A stretch of DNA of 64,000 nucleotides from NCBI GenBank assembly GCA_017452445.1, contig JAFTMH010000001.1:1-64000 (forward strand). The letters are read 5' to 3'. Under the pieces are notes generated by a model, which worked only from the letters and a program-made list of their open reading frames with translations, was not told the origin of the DNA and searched no databases. The first letter of the stretch is position 1. Each line of letters starts with the position of its first letter. This DNA comes from Clostridia bacterium (GTDB taxonomy: Bacteria > Bacillota > Clostridia > Christensenellales > UBA1242). The position numbers and the translations under genes are program-made. This document shows, in pieces, positions 35,640 to 45,267 of this stretch.

Positions 35640-37763
35640 TTAACCCTCCTTTTCCAAACTTGCAAGGTTGAGCATCAAACTCTTCTTGCCAAAATCTTCA
35701 AATTCAATATCGGCAACAAGTCCGTCATCAGAAATGTTGACAATTTTGCCAATTCCAAAACGAGTGTGCGAAACCACATCACCCACAACAAACCCACTTT
35801 CAAAGTGCTCGTCTTGTTTGTCTTCTTTTACAGAATAATCTTTCTTTGTTCCACCACCGGCCTTTGACTTGTCCACAATGTTGAGTTCTGCCAAAAACCT
35901 ACTATCTTTTTGATAGTTGCTTTTGCCATACATAAATCTCTTTGCAGTGTGAAGCAAATATATCTTCTCTTCTGCTCTTGTGATTGCAACATACATAAGT
36001 CGTCTTTCTTCTTCCATTTCACTTTCGGAGAATGTTGCCCTGGCAAGTGGAAACAACCCTTCTTCAAGCCCAACAACAAACACAACCTTAAATTCAAGTC
36101 CTTTCACAGCATGAATTGTTGCCACAGAAACAAATCCGTTTTCTTGAATGTTGTCACTGTCACTTTTAAGCATAATATTTGCCAAATAATCAGCAAGCGA
36201 TGCATCTTCGTTTTCATCTTGATATTCTTGCACACCAGTCAGCATACTGTCAATGTTGTGAAGTTTATCAATAGAGTCTTCATCTTTGCCAGCATAAGCC
36301 TGATCAATGCAAAACGACTTGACCACTTTTTCAACAAAATCAACAAGTGTCAGTGCGACCATATCTTCTTTCAACTTCTTGAAAGTTTGCACAAATTTTT
36401 CGAGTTTTGAGTGGTATTTTGAGTAAGCAAATCTGTCACCAAGCAAATAGTCAAGCAGTTGCATTTCGCCGGCTTCTTCCTGCAATTTTTCAATCGCAAC
36501 CTCACCAACGCCCCTCTTTGGAAAGTTTATAATCTTCAAAAGAGAAATTTCATCTTTTGGGTTTACAAACACCGACAAATATGCCAAAACCATTTTGATT
36601 TCTGCTCTTTCATAAAACTTGAAACCACCATAAATTTTGTATGGCATTTGCCAGCCTAAAAGTGCCTCTTCAACAGGCCTTGAAAGAGCGTTGACTCTCA
36701 TCAAAACTGCAAAGTCGTTGTATGTGTAGCCCTGCGACAAAAGTTCGTCAATTGTCTTTGCCACAAACATTGCTTCATCTCGCTCGTCAAAAGCATGATA
36801 AACCACAGGACAATCCCCTTCGCTTTTGTCTGTCCAAAGGTTTTTCTTCATTCTCTCTTTGTTGTTTGAGATGACATTGTTTGCCATGTTGATAATGTTT
36901 TTTGTAGAGCGATAATTTCTCTCCAACTTAAACACTTTCACATCAGGGAAATCTTTTTCCAAGTTGAAAATGTTTTTGAAGTTTGCACCTCTCCACGAAT
37001 AAATGCATTGGTCTTCATCACCCACAACAAACAGGTTTTTATGACAACTTGCAAGCATTTTGACAAGTTTGTATTGCACCAAGTTTGTGTCTTGAAATTC
37101 GTCAACCAAAATATATCTAAATCTCTCTGCATACTTTTGCAAAACTTCACGGTGTTGCACAAACAAAGTCAGTGTTTTGTTCAGCAAATCATCGAAGTCA
37201 AGAGCATTGTTTTTGTGCAAATATTCTTCATAATCCATACAGATTTGTTGGCAAATTTTTATGTTTGCACTATGGTCATATTTTCGCACTTCGGCAAAAT
37301 AGTCAAACATATCAAGACCTTTGTTTTTGATGTTGTCCAAATGCTTTTCAACTGCACATTTATCTTCATCTTCGCATTGATATTTTTTAAGCAAATCTTT
37401 GATAATCTTATCCCTGTCTGTTTCGGCAATGATCGTAAAATTTCGATTGTACCCTTCAAGGCAATCAATATTTTCTCTCAAAATTCTCACACACATTGAG
37501 TGGAAAGTTGAAATCCAAATGTTGCAGTTGCACATCTTGGCAATTCTTTCCTTCATTTCGTTTGTTGCTTTGTTTGTGAAAGTGATTGCAAGCATATTGT
37601 ATGGCGACACCCCTCTCTCAATCAAATAGCAAATTCGGTGTGTCAAAAGACGGGTCTTGCCGCTTCCTGCCCCAGCAGTAACAAGCACAACACCTTCCGT
37701 TTCAAACAATGCCTTTTTTTGCTCTTCGTTGAGCGAGTTGATATCAAATCCGTTCATAGTCAC
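35640..37763 (-). CDS. pcrA: ATP-dependent 3'-5' DNA helicase PcrA/UvrD
   Basis: A 707-residue SF1A helicase for repair and for clearing conflicts at forks. Q motif LNEEQKKALFET, Walker A GAGSGKTRLLTHR (32-44), motif II VDEFQDTN, motif III GDEDQCIYSWRGA, motif VI YVAITRAEEKIYL. The C-terminal SH3-like tail (GDVVSHTRFGIGKIV) is typical of PcrA. A second Met at 37757 is an alternative start. Confidence 0.97.
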   Translation of the reverse strand: MTMNGFDINSLNEEQKKALFETEGVVLVTAGAGSGKTRLLTHRICYLIERGVSPYNMLAITFTNKATNEMKERIAKMCNCNIWISTFHSMCVRILRENIDCLEGYNRNFTIIAETDRDKIIKDLLKKYQCEDEDKCAVEKHLDNIKNKGLDMFDYFAEVRKYDHSANIKICQQICMDYEEYLHKNNALDFDDLLNKTLTLFVQHREVLQKYAERFRYILVDEFQDTNLVQYKLVKMLASCHKNLFVVGDEDQCIYSWRGANFKNIFNLEKDFPDVKVFKLERNYRSTKNIINMANNVISNNKERMKKNLWTDKSEGDCPVVYHAFDERDEAMFVAKTIDELLSQGYTYNDFAVLMRVNALSRPVEEALLGWQMPYKIYGGFKFYERAEIKMVLAYLSVFVNPKDEISLLKIINFPKRGVGEVAIEKLQEEAGEMQLLDYLLGDRFAYSKYHSKLEKFVQTFKKLKEDMVALTLVDFVEKVVKSFCIDQAYAGKDEDSIDKLHNIDSMLTGVQEYQDENEDASLADYLANIMLKSDSDNIQENGFVSVATIHAVKGLEFKVVFVVGLEEGLFPLARATFSESEMEEERRLMYVAITRAEEKIYLLHTAKRFMYGKSNYQKDSRFLAELNIVDKSKAGGGTKKDYSVKEDKQDEHFESGFVVGDVVSHTRFGIGKIVNISDDGLVADIEFEDFGKKSLMLNLASLEKEG

Positions 37764-37845
37764 ATTCTACCACATTTGCCCCTAGCAAGACAAAAGATTT
37801 TGCCGACTTTCCAGCCATTTTTGAAATGATTTTTTGATTTTGGCA

Positions 37846-37871
37846 ACAAAAAAAGTGAGCATCTGCTCACC
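37846..37871 (-). terminator. intrinsic terminator
   Basis: Stem GTGAGCA-tc-TGCTCAC with a long A-run (U-run on minus). It follows rpsU. Confidence 0.8.
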
Positions 37872-37878
37872 CTTTTGA

Positions 37879-38061
37879 TTAACCTCTTTTTCTAGCTCTT
37901 TTTCTAGCATTTTCGCTTTTCTTCTTAGCTGCTACACTTGGCTTGTCATAAGCTTCTTTCTTTCTGATATCGCCAATAATGCCATCTTTTTGACATTTTC
38001 TTTTAAATCTTTTCAATGCGCTTTCAAGAGATTCGTTTTCGCCTACTTTAACTGTTGTCAT
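37879..38061 (-). CDS. rpsU: 30S ribosomal protein S21
   Basis: 60 residues starting at [11 protein letters not shown] (38061), chosen because AAGGTGG lies eight bases upstream and the family starts there. An upstream extension to 38100 has no family support. [14 protein letters not shown] and the basic C-terminus [14 protein letters not shown] are diagnostic. It sits at the end of the mtaB side of the heat-shock region. Confidence 0.95.
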   Translation of the reverse strand: MTTVKVGENESLESALKRFKRKCQKDGIIGDIRKKEAYDKPSVAAKKKSENARKRARKRG

Positions 38062-38145
38062 TCTGCTCACCACCTTCCAAGTCCATGATTTTACTGCCAT
38101 ATCTTAACACATTGCCGAGTGTTTTGTCAACCATTTCGGCAAAAA

Positions 38146-39390
38146 TTAAGCCAAAGAACACAAAACTCCTTCTTTGAATGGTTTTTCGATTGTTACTTCA
38201 ACCACATCACCAACATTCAAATCACCTTGCACAAAGCATTTGATATAGTTTTCGCTGTAACCTTCAAAGTATTCGCCATTTTTTTCTTCAATCAAAACCT
38301 TTGCAGTTTTGTTTTTTGCCAAGAAGTTTGCCTTCAATCTCTTTGCAACTTCTTCCAATCGTTTCACTCTTTCGCTCTTTATAGTGCCAGACATATCTTT
38401 GTCTTTATAAAGTTTTTGTGCCACAGTGCCTTCTCTCATCGAAAATGGGAATATGTGCACTTGCGAAAATCCAACCCTTTCAACAAACTCCAATGTTTGT
38501 TTGAAATCTTCTTCTGTCTCGGTTGGAAAGCCAACAATAACATCTGTTGTGATGCCTGCAAGAGGAAAGTACTTTCTAATAAGTTTTACACTTGCTTCAT
38601 AATCTGCAGTTGTGTATTTTCTATTCATTTTTTTAAGCACATTATCGCATCCACTTTGAAGAGATAAGTGGAAATGTGGACAAAAGTTTTTTGTGCTTGC
38701 AAGTCGTTGCATAAAATCTTCATCAATCAAGTTGTCTTCCATTGAAGAAAGTCTAAGTCTCTTGCCAAACTTGTCGAGTTGTTGAAGCAACAAGCCAAGC
38801 CCCTTTTCTCCGTCTATGCGATAGTCGCACACATCAACACCAACAAGCACAACTTCCTTGACAGATTCGCCAAGTTTTGAAACTTCATCAATCACACTTT
38901 CCATCTTTCTTGATCTGCTTCTGCCTCTCAAATATGGAATAATGCAATAGGTGCAAAAATTGTTGCAACCATCTTGGATTTTGATAAATGCTCTTGTGAG
39001 TGTTTGTGCTGAAAACAGGTCATCTTCATATTCAGTTGGAAGTTCAAAAAGTTGTTGTCCTTTGTTTTGTAAGTTTTCAAGCAACTTTTTCTTGCCAGCA
39101 GTGCCAACAACAAACTCAACATTTCGATCAGCAAACTGCTCTGGTCTGTTTTGTGCAGCACAACCCATAACATAAACCTTTGCATTTGGGTTAAACTTTC
39201 TTGCTCTTTCAATCATCTGCCTTGACTTCTTTTCAGATTCGTTTGTCACTGCACAGGTGTTGATAATATAAGCATCAGCAAACCCCAATTCGTCATTTGC
39301 TTCGTGCCCCATGCTTCTTAATTCAAAAATGAGAGCATCGCTCTCATATTTGTTTACTTTGCATCCCAAAGTTAATATTGAAAATTTCAT
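38146..39390 (-). CDS. mtaB: tRNA t6A37 methylthiotransferase MtaB
   Basis: A radical SAM enzyme that turns t6A37 of tRNA into ms2t6A. About 414 residues from Met at 39390 (MKFSILTLGCKVN), the family's normal start; a GTG at 39402 is in frame upstream. The N-terminal UPF0004 domain with three Cys (LGCKVN, NTCAVT, VMGCAAQ) precedes the radical SAM triad CNNFCTYCIIP and a C-terminal TRAM domain. LGCKVN and the order rsmE-mtaB favour MtaB over MiaB. Confidence 0.93.
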   Translation of the reverse strand: MKFSILTLGCKVNKYESDALIFELRSMGHEANDELGFADAYIINTCAVTNESEKKSRQMIERARKFNPNAKVYVMGCAAQNRPEQFADRNVEFVVGTAGKKKLLENLQNKGQQLFELPTEYEDDLFSAQTLTRAFIKIQDGCNNFCTYCIIPYLRGRSRSRKMESVIDEVSKLGESVKEVVLVGVDVCDYRIDGEKGLGLLLQQLDKFGKRLRLSSMEDNLIDEDFMQRLASTKNFCPHFHLSLQSGCDNVLKKMNRKYTTADYEASVKLIRKYFPLAGITTDVIVGFPTETEEDFKQTLEFVERVGFSQVHIFPFSMREGTVAQKLYKDKDMSGTIKSERVKRLEEVAKRLKANFLAKNKTAKVLIEEKNGEYFEGYSENYIKCFVQGDLNVGDVVEVTIEKPFKEGVLCSLA

Positions 39391-39391
39391 A

Positions 39392-40096
39392 TTAGTTTCC
39401 ACTCAAAATTGATACCAAACTCATCATTGCAACTGATGCAGTTTCGCATCTATAAATTCTCTTTCCAAAAGAAATTGATGTAGCACCTGCTTCAACAAAT
39501 TTTTCTTTTTCTTTTTGTGAGAAACCACCTTCTGCACCAACAATGATTGCAATGTTTTGATAGTTTGGAAGGTCTCTTACCTTTTCGCCAACATCAGTGC
39601 GTTCGTTTGCAAAAAGCACAACATCATATTCTTCAAAGTCATCAATAACTCCATCAACATCAATTGGTTGATCAATGATTGGAAGAATTGTTCTTTCGCA
39701 TTGTTTGCAAGCATTCATAGCGATTGCATTAAGTCTATCCATCTTGTGATCAGAAACTTTTGAAACAACAAATTCACTGACAAATGGCACAACTCTTGCA
39801 ATGCCGATTTCTGTCGCTTTTTGAACAATAAATTCAAACTTTTGTCCTTTTGTGATCGCTTGATAAAGCACAATGTTTTTTGTTGGGTTTGCAAGACATT
39901 CTTGCTTTCCTACAACCTTGCAAACTGCTTCGTTTCTTTCAAATCTGTCAATTTGACAAATGTAGTCAAATTTGTCATTCAAACTAACAAGCACTTGATC
40001 GCCCACATTCATTCTCAAAACATTTTTAAGATGATTGAATTCATCTCCTTCGATATTTATATTTTTTCCGTTCTTTATGCCAAAAAATCTTCTCAT
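39392..40096 (-). CDS. rsmE: 16S rRNA m3U1498 methyltransferase RsmE
   Basis: A 234-residue SPOUT methyltransferase. N-terminal PUA-like domain (GDEFNHLKNVLRMNVGD) and a C-terminal knot with VGAEGGFSQKEKEKF and the terminal GKRIYRCETASVAMMSLVS. It is downstream of dnaJ, separated from it by a terminator. dnaJ-rsmE proximity is conserved in Bacillota. Confidence 0.95.
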   Translation of the reverse strand: MRRFFGIKNGKNINIEGDEFNHLKNVLRMNVGDQVLVSLNDKFDYICQIDRFERNEAVCKVVGKQECLANPTKNIVLYQAITKGQKFEFIVQKATEIGIARVVPFVSEFVVSKVSDHKMDRLNAIAMNACKQCERTILPIIDQPIDVDGVIDDFEEYDVVLFANERTDVGEKVRDLPNYQNIAIIVGAEGGFSQKEKEKFVEAGATSISFGKRIYRCETASVAMMSLVSILSGN

Positions 40097-40164
40097 ATGG
40101 CCCCCTTACAGCCCTATAATACAACAAGTTTCAATCAAAAATCAATCAATTTGCAAAACAAAAC

Positions 40165-40190
40165 AAAAAAGAGCATGTCAAATGCTCTTC
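40165..40190 (-). terminator. terminator of the heat-shock operon
   Basis: Stem AAGAGCAT-gtcaa-ATGCTCTT with an A-run (U-run on minus), overlapping the dnaJ stop. It separates hrcA-grpE-dnaK-dnaJ from rsmE-mtaB. Confidence 0.8.
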
Positions 40191-41317
40191 ATTTTGTTTG
40201 TAAATTCTTTTGTGCGAGGGAAGTCGTTGTCATCAAATGTGTTTTCAATTTCTTTCAACAACTCTTTCGCCTTCTTGTTGAGATTTTTTGGTGGCTCGCT
40301 CTTAATAGTCACAAGCATATCGCCAAAACTATCTTTGTTGAGCACTTTAACCCCTTTACCCTTCAATCTCATAACTGTTCCACTTTGTGTGCCTTCTTTG
40401 ATGTCCAAAGTCATTTTGCCCTTTGTAAGTGGGATTTCCACTTTTCCACCAAGCAAGCAAGTTGTAAATGGAACATACAAATCAAACATCAATTCTGTGC
40501 CAACTCTTTTGAAAATCTTGTGTTCGGCAACAGAAATCTTGATATTCAAATCTCCACTCACACCACTTGCATTGCCTGCTGGGGCATTGCCTTCGCCTCT
40601 CATACGGATTGTTTGACCGTCATCAATGCCTGCTGGCACTTTAACTTTAACTTGTGCAGAAAGTTTTTTGCAACCTTTTCCTGCACACTCTTCGCACTTT
40701 TCTTTGATAATCTTTCCAGTGCCCGAACATTTTGGACAAGCACTTTCTCTTATTGTTGTGCCAAACATTGTGTTTTGTTGATAACGCACTCTTCCAGCAC
40801 CTCTACAGTCTGGACAAGTTGTATATTCTCTGCCATTTTTTGCACCAGTGCCCTTGCACTTTTCGCAACTTTCAACACGATTGAAAGTGATTGTTTTTTC
40901 AACACCAAAAACGGCTTCTTCAAATGACAATTTCATTGACACATTGATGTCATCACCCCTTTGTTGAACTCTGCTTCCTCTGCCTTCTCCTCCGCCAAAT
41001 GCAGAAAAGATATCAGAAAAGATGTCAGAAAATCCACCAAAGCCCTGACCACCACCAAAGAAGTCACCAAAGCCACCACCTTGTCCACCAAATTGTGGGC
41101 CATCAGCAGAGCCATATTGGTCATAATTTGCTCTTTTTTGGTCGTTTCCAAGCACTTCGTATGCTTCGTTGATTTCCTTAAACTTTTCGGCAGCCTCTGG
41201 AGTTTTATTCAAGTCCGGGTGATATTTTTTTGCAAGTCTGCGATATGCTGACTTAATTTCGTCAGCATCTGCACTCTTGCCTACTCCCAAAATCTCATAA
41301 TAATCTTTGTTTGCCAT
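40178..41317 (-). CDS. dnaJ: chaperone DnaJ
   Basis: 379 residues from [13 protein letters not shown] (41317), the start with AAAGGTG six bases upstream. J domain with HPD in KKYHPDLNK, a Gly/Phe-rich linker ([16 protein letters not shown]), four CxxCxGxG zinc motifs ([32 protein letters not shown]), and the substrate-binding C-terminus. It stimulates DnaK. Last gene of the CIRCE-controlled operon. Confidence 0.98.
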   Translation of the reverse strand: MANKDYYEILGVGKSADADEIKSAYRRLAKKYHPDLNKTPEAAEKFKEINEAYEVLGNDQKRANYDQYGSADGPQFGGQGGGFGDFFGGGQGFGGFSDIFSDIFSAFGGGEGRGSRVQQRGDDINVSMKLSFEEAVFGVEKTITFNRVESCEKCKGTGAKNGREYTTCPDCRGAGRVRYQQNTMFGTTIRESACPKCSGTGKIIKEKCEECAGKGCKKLSAQVKVKVPAGIDDGQTIRMRGEGNAPAGNASGVSGDLNIKISVAEHKIFKRVGTELMFDLYVPFTTCLLGGKVEIPLTKGKMTLDIKEGTQSGTVMRLKGKGVKVLNKDSFGDMLVTIKSEPPKNLNKKAKELLKEIENTFDDNDFPRTKEFTNKMKSI

Positions 41318-41362
41318 CTTTCTCACCTTTTAATGTTAGTTTTTGAAAAATTTGCAAGCAAA

Positions 41363-43198
41363 CTAGTCAATAACTACTTCTGGGTCTCCATCATTGTTGT
41401 CGTTGTTTGTTGATCCACCATTTGCACCAGCATCATCAGATCCTGTTGTTCCGTTTGGATTTGCATTTTGATACATTTTTGTAAACACTTCGTTTGAAAC
41501 TGTTGTAAGTTTGTCGAGTGCCGCCTTGATAACTTCTACATCTTCGCTTTCAAATTCTTTCTTAGCAGAAGCAAGTTCGTCTTCAAGTTTCTTCTTGTCT
41601 TCTTCAGCGAGTTTGTCGCCGTTTTCTTTCAACATCTTTTCAAGAGAATAAACCATGTTGTCTGCTTGGTTTTTAGTTTCAACATATTCTTTTCTCTTCT
41701 TGTCTTCTTCAGCATGTGCTTCAGCTTCTTTGATTGCTGCTTCAATGTCTTCTTCTTTCAAGTTTGAAGATGCTGTAATTGTGATGTTTTGTTCTTTGTT
41801 TGTGCCAAGATCCTTTGCAGAAACCTTAACAATTCCGTTTGCATCGATGTCAAATGTAACTTCGATTTGTGGAACACCTCTTGGTGCTGGTGGAATGTCA
41901 GAGAGTTGGAATCTACCCAAAGTTTTGTTTTGAGCAGCAAATTCTCTTTCACCTTGCAAAACATGGATGTCAACACCTGGTTGATTGTCTGCTGCAGTTG
42001 AGAACACTTGTGATTTCTTTGTTGGGATTGTTGTGTTTCTTTCGATCAATTTTGTAAACACACCACCCAAAGTTTCGATACCAAGTGAAAGTGGAGTAAC
42101 ATCAAGCAAAAGCACATCTTTCACTTCGCCACCAAGCACACCTGCTTGGATTGCTGCACCAACAGCAACACATTCGTCTGGGTTGATACCCTTAAATGGT
42201 TCTTTTCCTGTGTAGTTTTTAACTGCTTCTACAACTGCAGGGATACGAGTTGAACCACCTACAAGCACAACTTTGTCAATTTGAGAAGTTGTAAGTCCAG
42301 CATCTTTCAATGCTTTTCCACAGCAGTCAGTTGTTTCTTTAACCAAATCTTCTGTAAGAGCATCAAATTTTGCACGAGAAAGTTCAACTTCCAAGTGTTT
42401 TGGACCATTTGCATCTGCTGTGATAAATGGAAGGCTTACAGTTGTCATTGTTGTTGCAGAAAGGTCAATTTTTGCCTTTTCTGCTGCTTCTTTAAGTCTT
42501 TGCATAGCAAGTTTGTCTGTTGACAAATCCATGCCGTTTGTGTTTTTGAATTCTTCTACCAAGAAGTCGATAATTCTGTTGTCGAAGTCATCTCCACCAA
42601 GTCTTGTGTTTCCGTTTGTTGACAAAACTTCAAATACATTGTCGCCAATTTCAAGGATAGAAACATCAAATGTTCCACCACCAAGGTCGTAAACCAAAAT
42701 CTTTTGGTTTTTGTTTTCGCCTTTGTCAAGACCATAAGCAAGAGCCGCTGCTGTTGGTTCGTTGATAATTCTCAAAACTTCGAGACCAGCGATCTTTCCA
42801 GCATCTTTTGTTGCTTGTCTTTGGCTGTCGTTGAAGTATGCAGGCACTGTGATAACTGCTTGTGTTACAGGTGAACCCAAATAACTTTCAGCATCAGCCT
42901 TAAGTTTTGCCAAAACCATAGCAGAAATTTCTTGTGGTGTATAATCCTTTCCGTTGAGTTTTGCTTTGTAGTTTGTGCCCATTTCTCTCTTGATAGAAAT
43001 GATTGTGTTGTCGTGATTTACGATTGCTTGTCTTTTTGCAACTTTCCCAACAAGTCTTTCTCCATCTTTTGTGTAAGCAACAACTGAAGGTGTTGTTCTG
43101 TCACCTTCTGCATTAGCAATAACAGTTGGCTTTCCACCTTCCATAACTGCTACACATGAGTTTGTTGTTCCCAAGTCAATACCAATAATTTTTCCCAT
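41363..43198 (-). CDS. dnaK: chaperone DnaK (Hsp70)
   Basis: 611 residues. ATPase signatures [28 protein letters not shown] and [13 protein letters not shown], linker [18 protein letters not shown], and the substrate-binding domain with a short acidic Asn/Gly-rich tail ending EVVID. It works with GrpE upstream and DnaJ downstream. Confidence 0.99.
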   Translation of the reverse strand: MGKIIGIDLGTTNSCVAVMEGGKPTVIANAEGDRTTPSVVAYTKDGERLVGKVAKRQAIVNHDNTIISIKREMGTNYKAKLNGKDYTPQEISAMVLAKLKADAESYLGSPVTQAVITVPAYFNDSQRQATKDAGKIAGLEVLRIINEPTAAALAYGLDKGENKNQKILVYDLGGGTFDVSILEIGDNVFEVLSTNGNTRLGGDDFDNRIIDFLVEEFKNTNGMDLSTDKLAMQRLKEAAEKAKIDLSATTMTTVSLPFITADANGPKHLEVELSRAKFDALTEDLVKETTDCCGKALKDAGLTTSQIDKVVLVGGSTRIPAVVEAVKNYTGKEPFKGINPDECVAVGAAIQAGVLGGEVKDVLLLDVTPLSLGIETLGGVFTKLIERNTTIPTKKSQVFSTAADNQPGVDIHVLQGEREFAAQNKTLGRFQLSDIPPAPRGVPQIEVTFDIDANGIVKVSAKDLGTNKEQNITITASSNLKEEDIEAAIKEAEAHAEEDKKRKEYVETKNQADNMVYSLEKMLKENGDKLAEEDKKKLEDELASAKKEFESEDVEVIKAALDKLTTVSNEVFTKMYQNANPNGTTGSDDAGANGGSTNNDNNDGDPEVVID

Positions 43199-43290
43199 TT
43201 TTTTAATTCCCCTTCTTTGTTATGTTTTGTTTTTGGTTTGAGATTTTTTGTTTGATTTCAGGTCGAAAATCTCACAAACGACCAGAAATA

Positions 43291-44010
43291 TTAAAGTTTG
43301 TTTACAATTACTTTTGAATATCTAATTACCTTTCCATTGAAAGTGTAACCTGCTTGATATTCTTCCAAAATAATGTCGTTTTCTTTGCTTTCATCTCTCA
43401 TAACTGCCAAAACTTCGTGCAAGTTATGGTCAAATGGTTGTCCGATGCTTTCAATTTTTTCGACACCCAATTTTGAAAGTGCTGTCAAAATCTTGTTTTC
43501 AATCATGTTTACACCTTCAAGAACCTTTTCATCAGTGATGCTCTTTTTTGCATCTCTAAATGTGTCAAGGCAAGGCAAAAACACTTCTATAACACTCTTT
43601 TTCCCTTCGTTTCTTTGATAATCAAGTTGTTCGGCAACTCTTTTGCGATAATTGTCAAAATCTGCTTGGAGTCTTTGTGCCATCGACAAATATTGTCCTG
43701 CAAGTTCGCTACATTCGCAACCATCAGTTTCGTATTCATCTGCACAATCTTCGCAATCACAATCATCATCACAGTGACAATGTCCACAGTGTTCGTGATC
43801 GTGTTTTTCGTGACATTTGCAATCATCTCCACATTTGCAGTCGTCCCCACAGTGACATTCATCTCCACAAGTGCAGTGTCCGTCTTCGTGGCAATGACAT
43901 TCTTTTTCGCAATCACAGTTGTCTCCACAAGTGCATTCTTCGCCTTCTTGGCAATGACACTTATGTTTTGGATCAAGATTTTCTTCTTCCAAGATTTGTT
44001 TCTTTTTCAT
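43291..44010 (-). CDS. grpE: GrpE nucleotide-exchange factor with Cys/His-rich metallothionein-like extension
   Basis: 239 residues. Residues about 103-239 form a normal GrpE: a helix (MAQRLQADFDNYRKRVAEQ) and the beta wing (GQPFDHNLHEVLAVM, EYQAGYTFNGKVIRYSKV), which releases ADP from DnaK. Residues 16-100 are extraordinary: 24 Cys and 12 His, including 11 CxC pairs, many in a six-residue repeat C-x-C-G-D-x. Asp and Glu fill most other positions. Such a segment should bind several zinc, copper or other soft metal ions. Ordinary GrpE proteins have an acidic but Cys-free N-terminus. The reading frame is continuous with hrcA upstream (1 base apart) and has no sign of frameshift. Confidence 0.93.
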   Translation of the reverse strand: MKKKQILEEENLDPKHKCHCQEGEECTCGDNCDCEKECHCHEDGHCTCGDECHCGDDCKCGDDCKCHEKHDHEHCGHCHCDDDCDCEDCADEYETDGCECSELAGQYLSMAQRLQADFDNYRKRVAEQLDYQRNEGKKSVIEVFLPCLDTFRDAKKSITDEKVLEGVNMIENKILTALSKLGVEKIESIGQPFDHNLHEVLAVMRDESKENDIILEEYQAGYTFNGKVIRYSKVIVNKL

Positions 44011-45006
44011 TTATTCTCCTTTCTCTTTGTTAAGTTCGTCAACAACCACTTTAAGTGCTGATGCAATGCCCATATAATCCATTTTTTGTGGTCCAAACAC
44101 ACCAATTGAGGCAAGTTTGTTTCCACCAACAATGATAGGTGCACTCACAACCGAACACTTTTCTCCATTGTCATCTGCCACAAAAGCAGAAATTTCTTCG
44201 TTGTCGTTGTCCAACACTTGAATAAGTTCTTCCTTGTCGTTGAGAGTTTTCATAACTCGTTTTGCTTCTTCAACTCTTTCTTTGTCAACAAGGTCAACCA
44301 CACTTTCAGCCTGAACATTCAAAAGTTTTTGTTGGTTCATCTTTGAAAGTCCCAAGATAATGTTGTCAACAACATTTTGAAATGCTTTGATTTCTCCACT
44401 CATCCCCCTCTTGAATTGAGAGATGTTTTCCATCATAAAGCCCATTGTTTCGCCTTTGAAGTATTTGGTGAGATAATCCGAAGCATCTTGGCAATTTTCG
44501 GCAGTTGCTTCAATGTCCATATTGTTTGTGATGTAACCATAATTTGTGCCAATCAAAACCATACATTGACTGCCTAAAAGTGGAATAATTTTGAACTCTT
44601 GCAAAATCAAGTTTTCCAAGCCGTTGACAAGCACAACAGTTGGATAATTTGTTGCCTTGCTGATGATTTTGGCGATGCCAGAAACAATGTCTGTCAAACT
44701 TTGAGTTCTGTTTTCAATAAGTTTTCTTACATCTTCAAGTTCGCCATTTGTCGCCTTGATGTTTCTAAGCAAGTTTTCCACATAAAAGCGATAACCTTGT
44801 GCAGTAGGCACCCTGCCACCTGATGTGTGAAGTTGTTTCAAAAATCCCATTGCTTCCAAAGCATTAAGTTCGTTTCGCAAAGTCGCAGTCGAAACATCAA
44901 GCGATGTCCTGTCCTTAACTGAGCCACTTGTGATTGGAGCAGAATCTTTGATAAATTCTTCAACAGCAATAGTTAAAATCTTGATTTTTCTTTCGGAGAG
45001 TTCCAT
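44011..45006 (-). CDS. hrcA: heat-inducible transcription repressor HrcA
   Basis: A 331-residue repressor. A winged-helix N-terminus (ERKIKILTIAVEEFIKDSAPITSGSVKDR, then STATLRNELNALEAMGFL) is followed by GRVPTAQGYRFYVE and the C-terminal GAF-like domain ending VVSAPIIVGGNKLASIGVFGPQKMDY. It binds CIRCE, a copy of which lies 28 bp upstream of its own start. First gene of hrcA-grpE-dnaK-dnaJ. Confidence 0.97.
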   Translation of the reverse strand: MELSERKIKILTIAVEEFIKDSAPITSGSVKDRTSLDVSTATLRNELNALEAMGFLKQLHTSGGRVPTAQGYRFYVENLLRNIKATNGELEDVRKLIENRTQSLTDIVSGIAKIISKATNYPTVVLVNGLENLILQEFKIIPLLGSQCMVLIGTNYGYITNNMDIEATAENCQDASDYLTKYFKGETMGFMMENISQFKRGMSGEIKAFQNVVDNIILGLSKMNQQKLLNVQAESVVDLVDKERVEEAKRVMKTLNDKEELIQVLDNDNEEISAFVADDNGEKCSVVSAPIIVGGNKLASIGVFGPQKMDYMGIASALKVVVDELNKEKGE

Positions 45007-45033
45007 ATTTTTTTCTTAACCTTTATTTTAATT

Positions 45034-45062
45034 GCTAGCACTCTCGACTTGCAAGTGCTAGC
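45034..45062 (-). promoter_or_regulatory. CIRCE operator (HrcA binding site)
   Basis: An inverted repeat of about nine to ten bases: GCTAGCACTC, nine bases, AAGTGCTAGC. It differs from the consensus TTAGCACTC-N9-GAGTGCTAA only at the ends and at one inner pair. It overlaps the transcription start predicted from the promoter beside it, so HrcA bound there would block initiation. Confidence 0.9.
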
Positions 45063-45065
45063 AGT

Positions 45066-45094
45066 ATTATATGCAATAAAAAAAATAAAGTCAA
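45066..45094 (-). promoter_or_regulatory. promoter of the heat-shock operon
   Basis: On the minus strand TTGACT (45089-45094), 17 bp, TATAAT (45066-45071), followed immediately by CIRCE. Confidence 0.85.
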
Positions 45095-45229
45095 CAAAAT
45101 GTGCAAATTTTTCTAAAAAATTTTTTAATCTTTCAAAACAAGCCCTTGTCACCTTTATTTTCTAAGAAAATGCTTTGTTATATATATTATTATATTCTAA
45201 TAACATCACCCACCCACACCGTAAATCCA

Positions 45230-45262
45230 AACAAAAAAAAGACCACTTGTTGTGGCCTTTGT
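45230..45262 (-). terminator. intrinsic terminator
   Basis: On the minus strand AAAGGCCAC-aacaa-GTGGTCTTT (one G-U) with a long U-run. Confidence 0.8.
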
Positions 45263-45267
45263 GTTTG

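Noticed and set aside
43711..43959. Frameshift or chimera creating the Cys/His-rich GrpE segment
   Set aside because: The frame is continuous, codon pattern is regular (TGC/TGT, GAC/GAT alternation), and hrcA ends exactly before grpE as normal; only an assembly artefact could still explain it.
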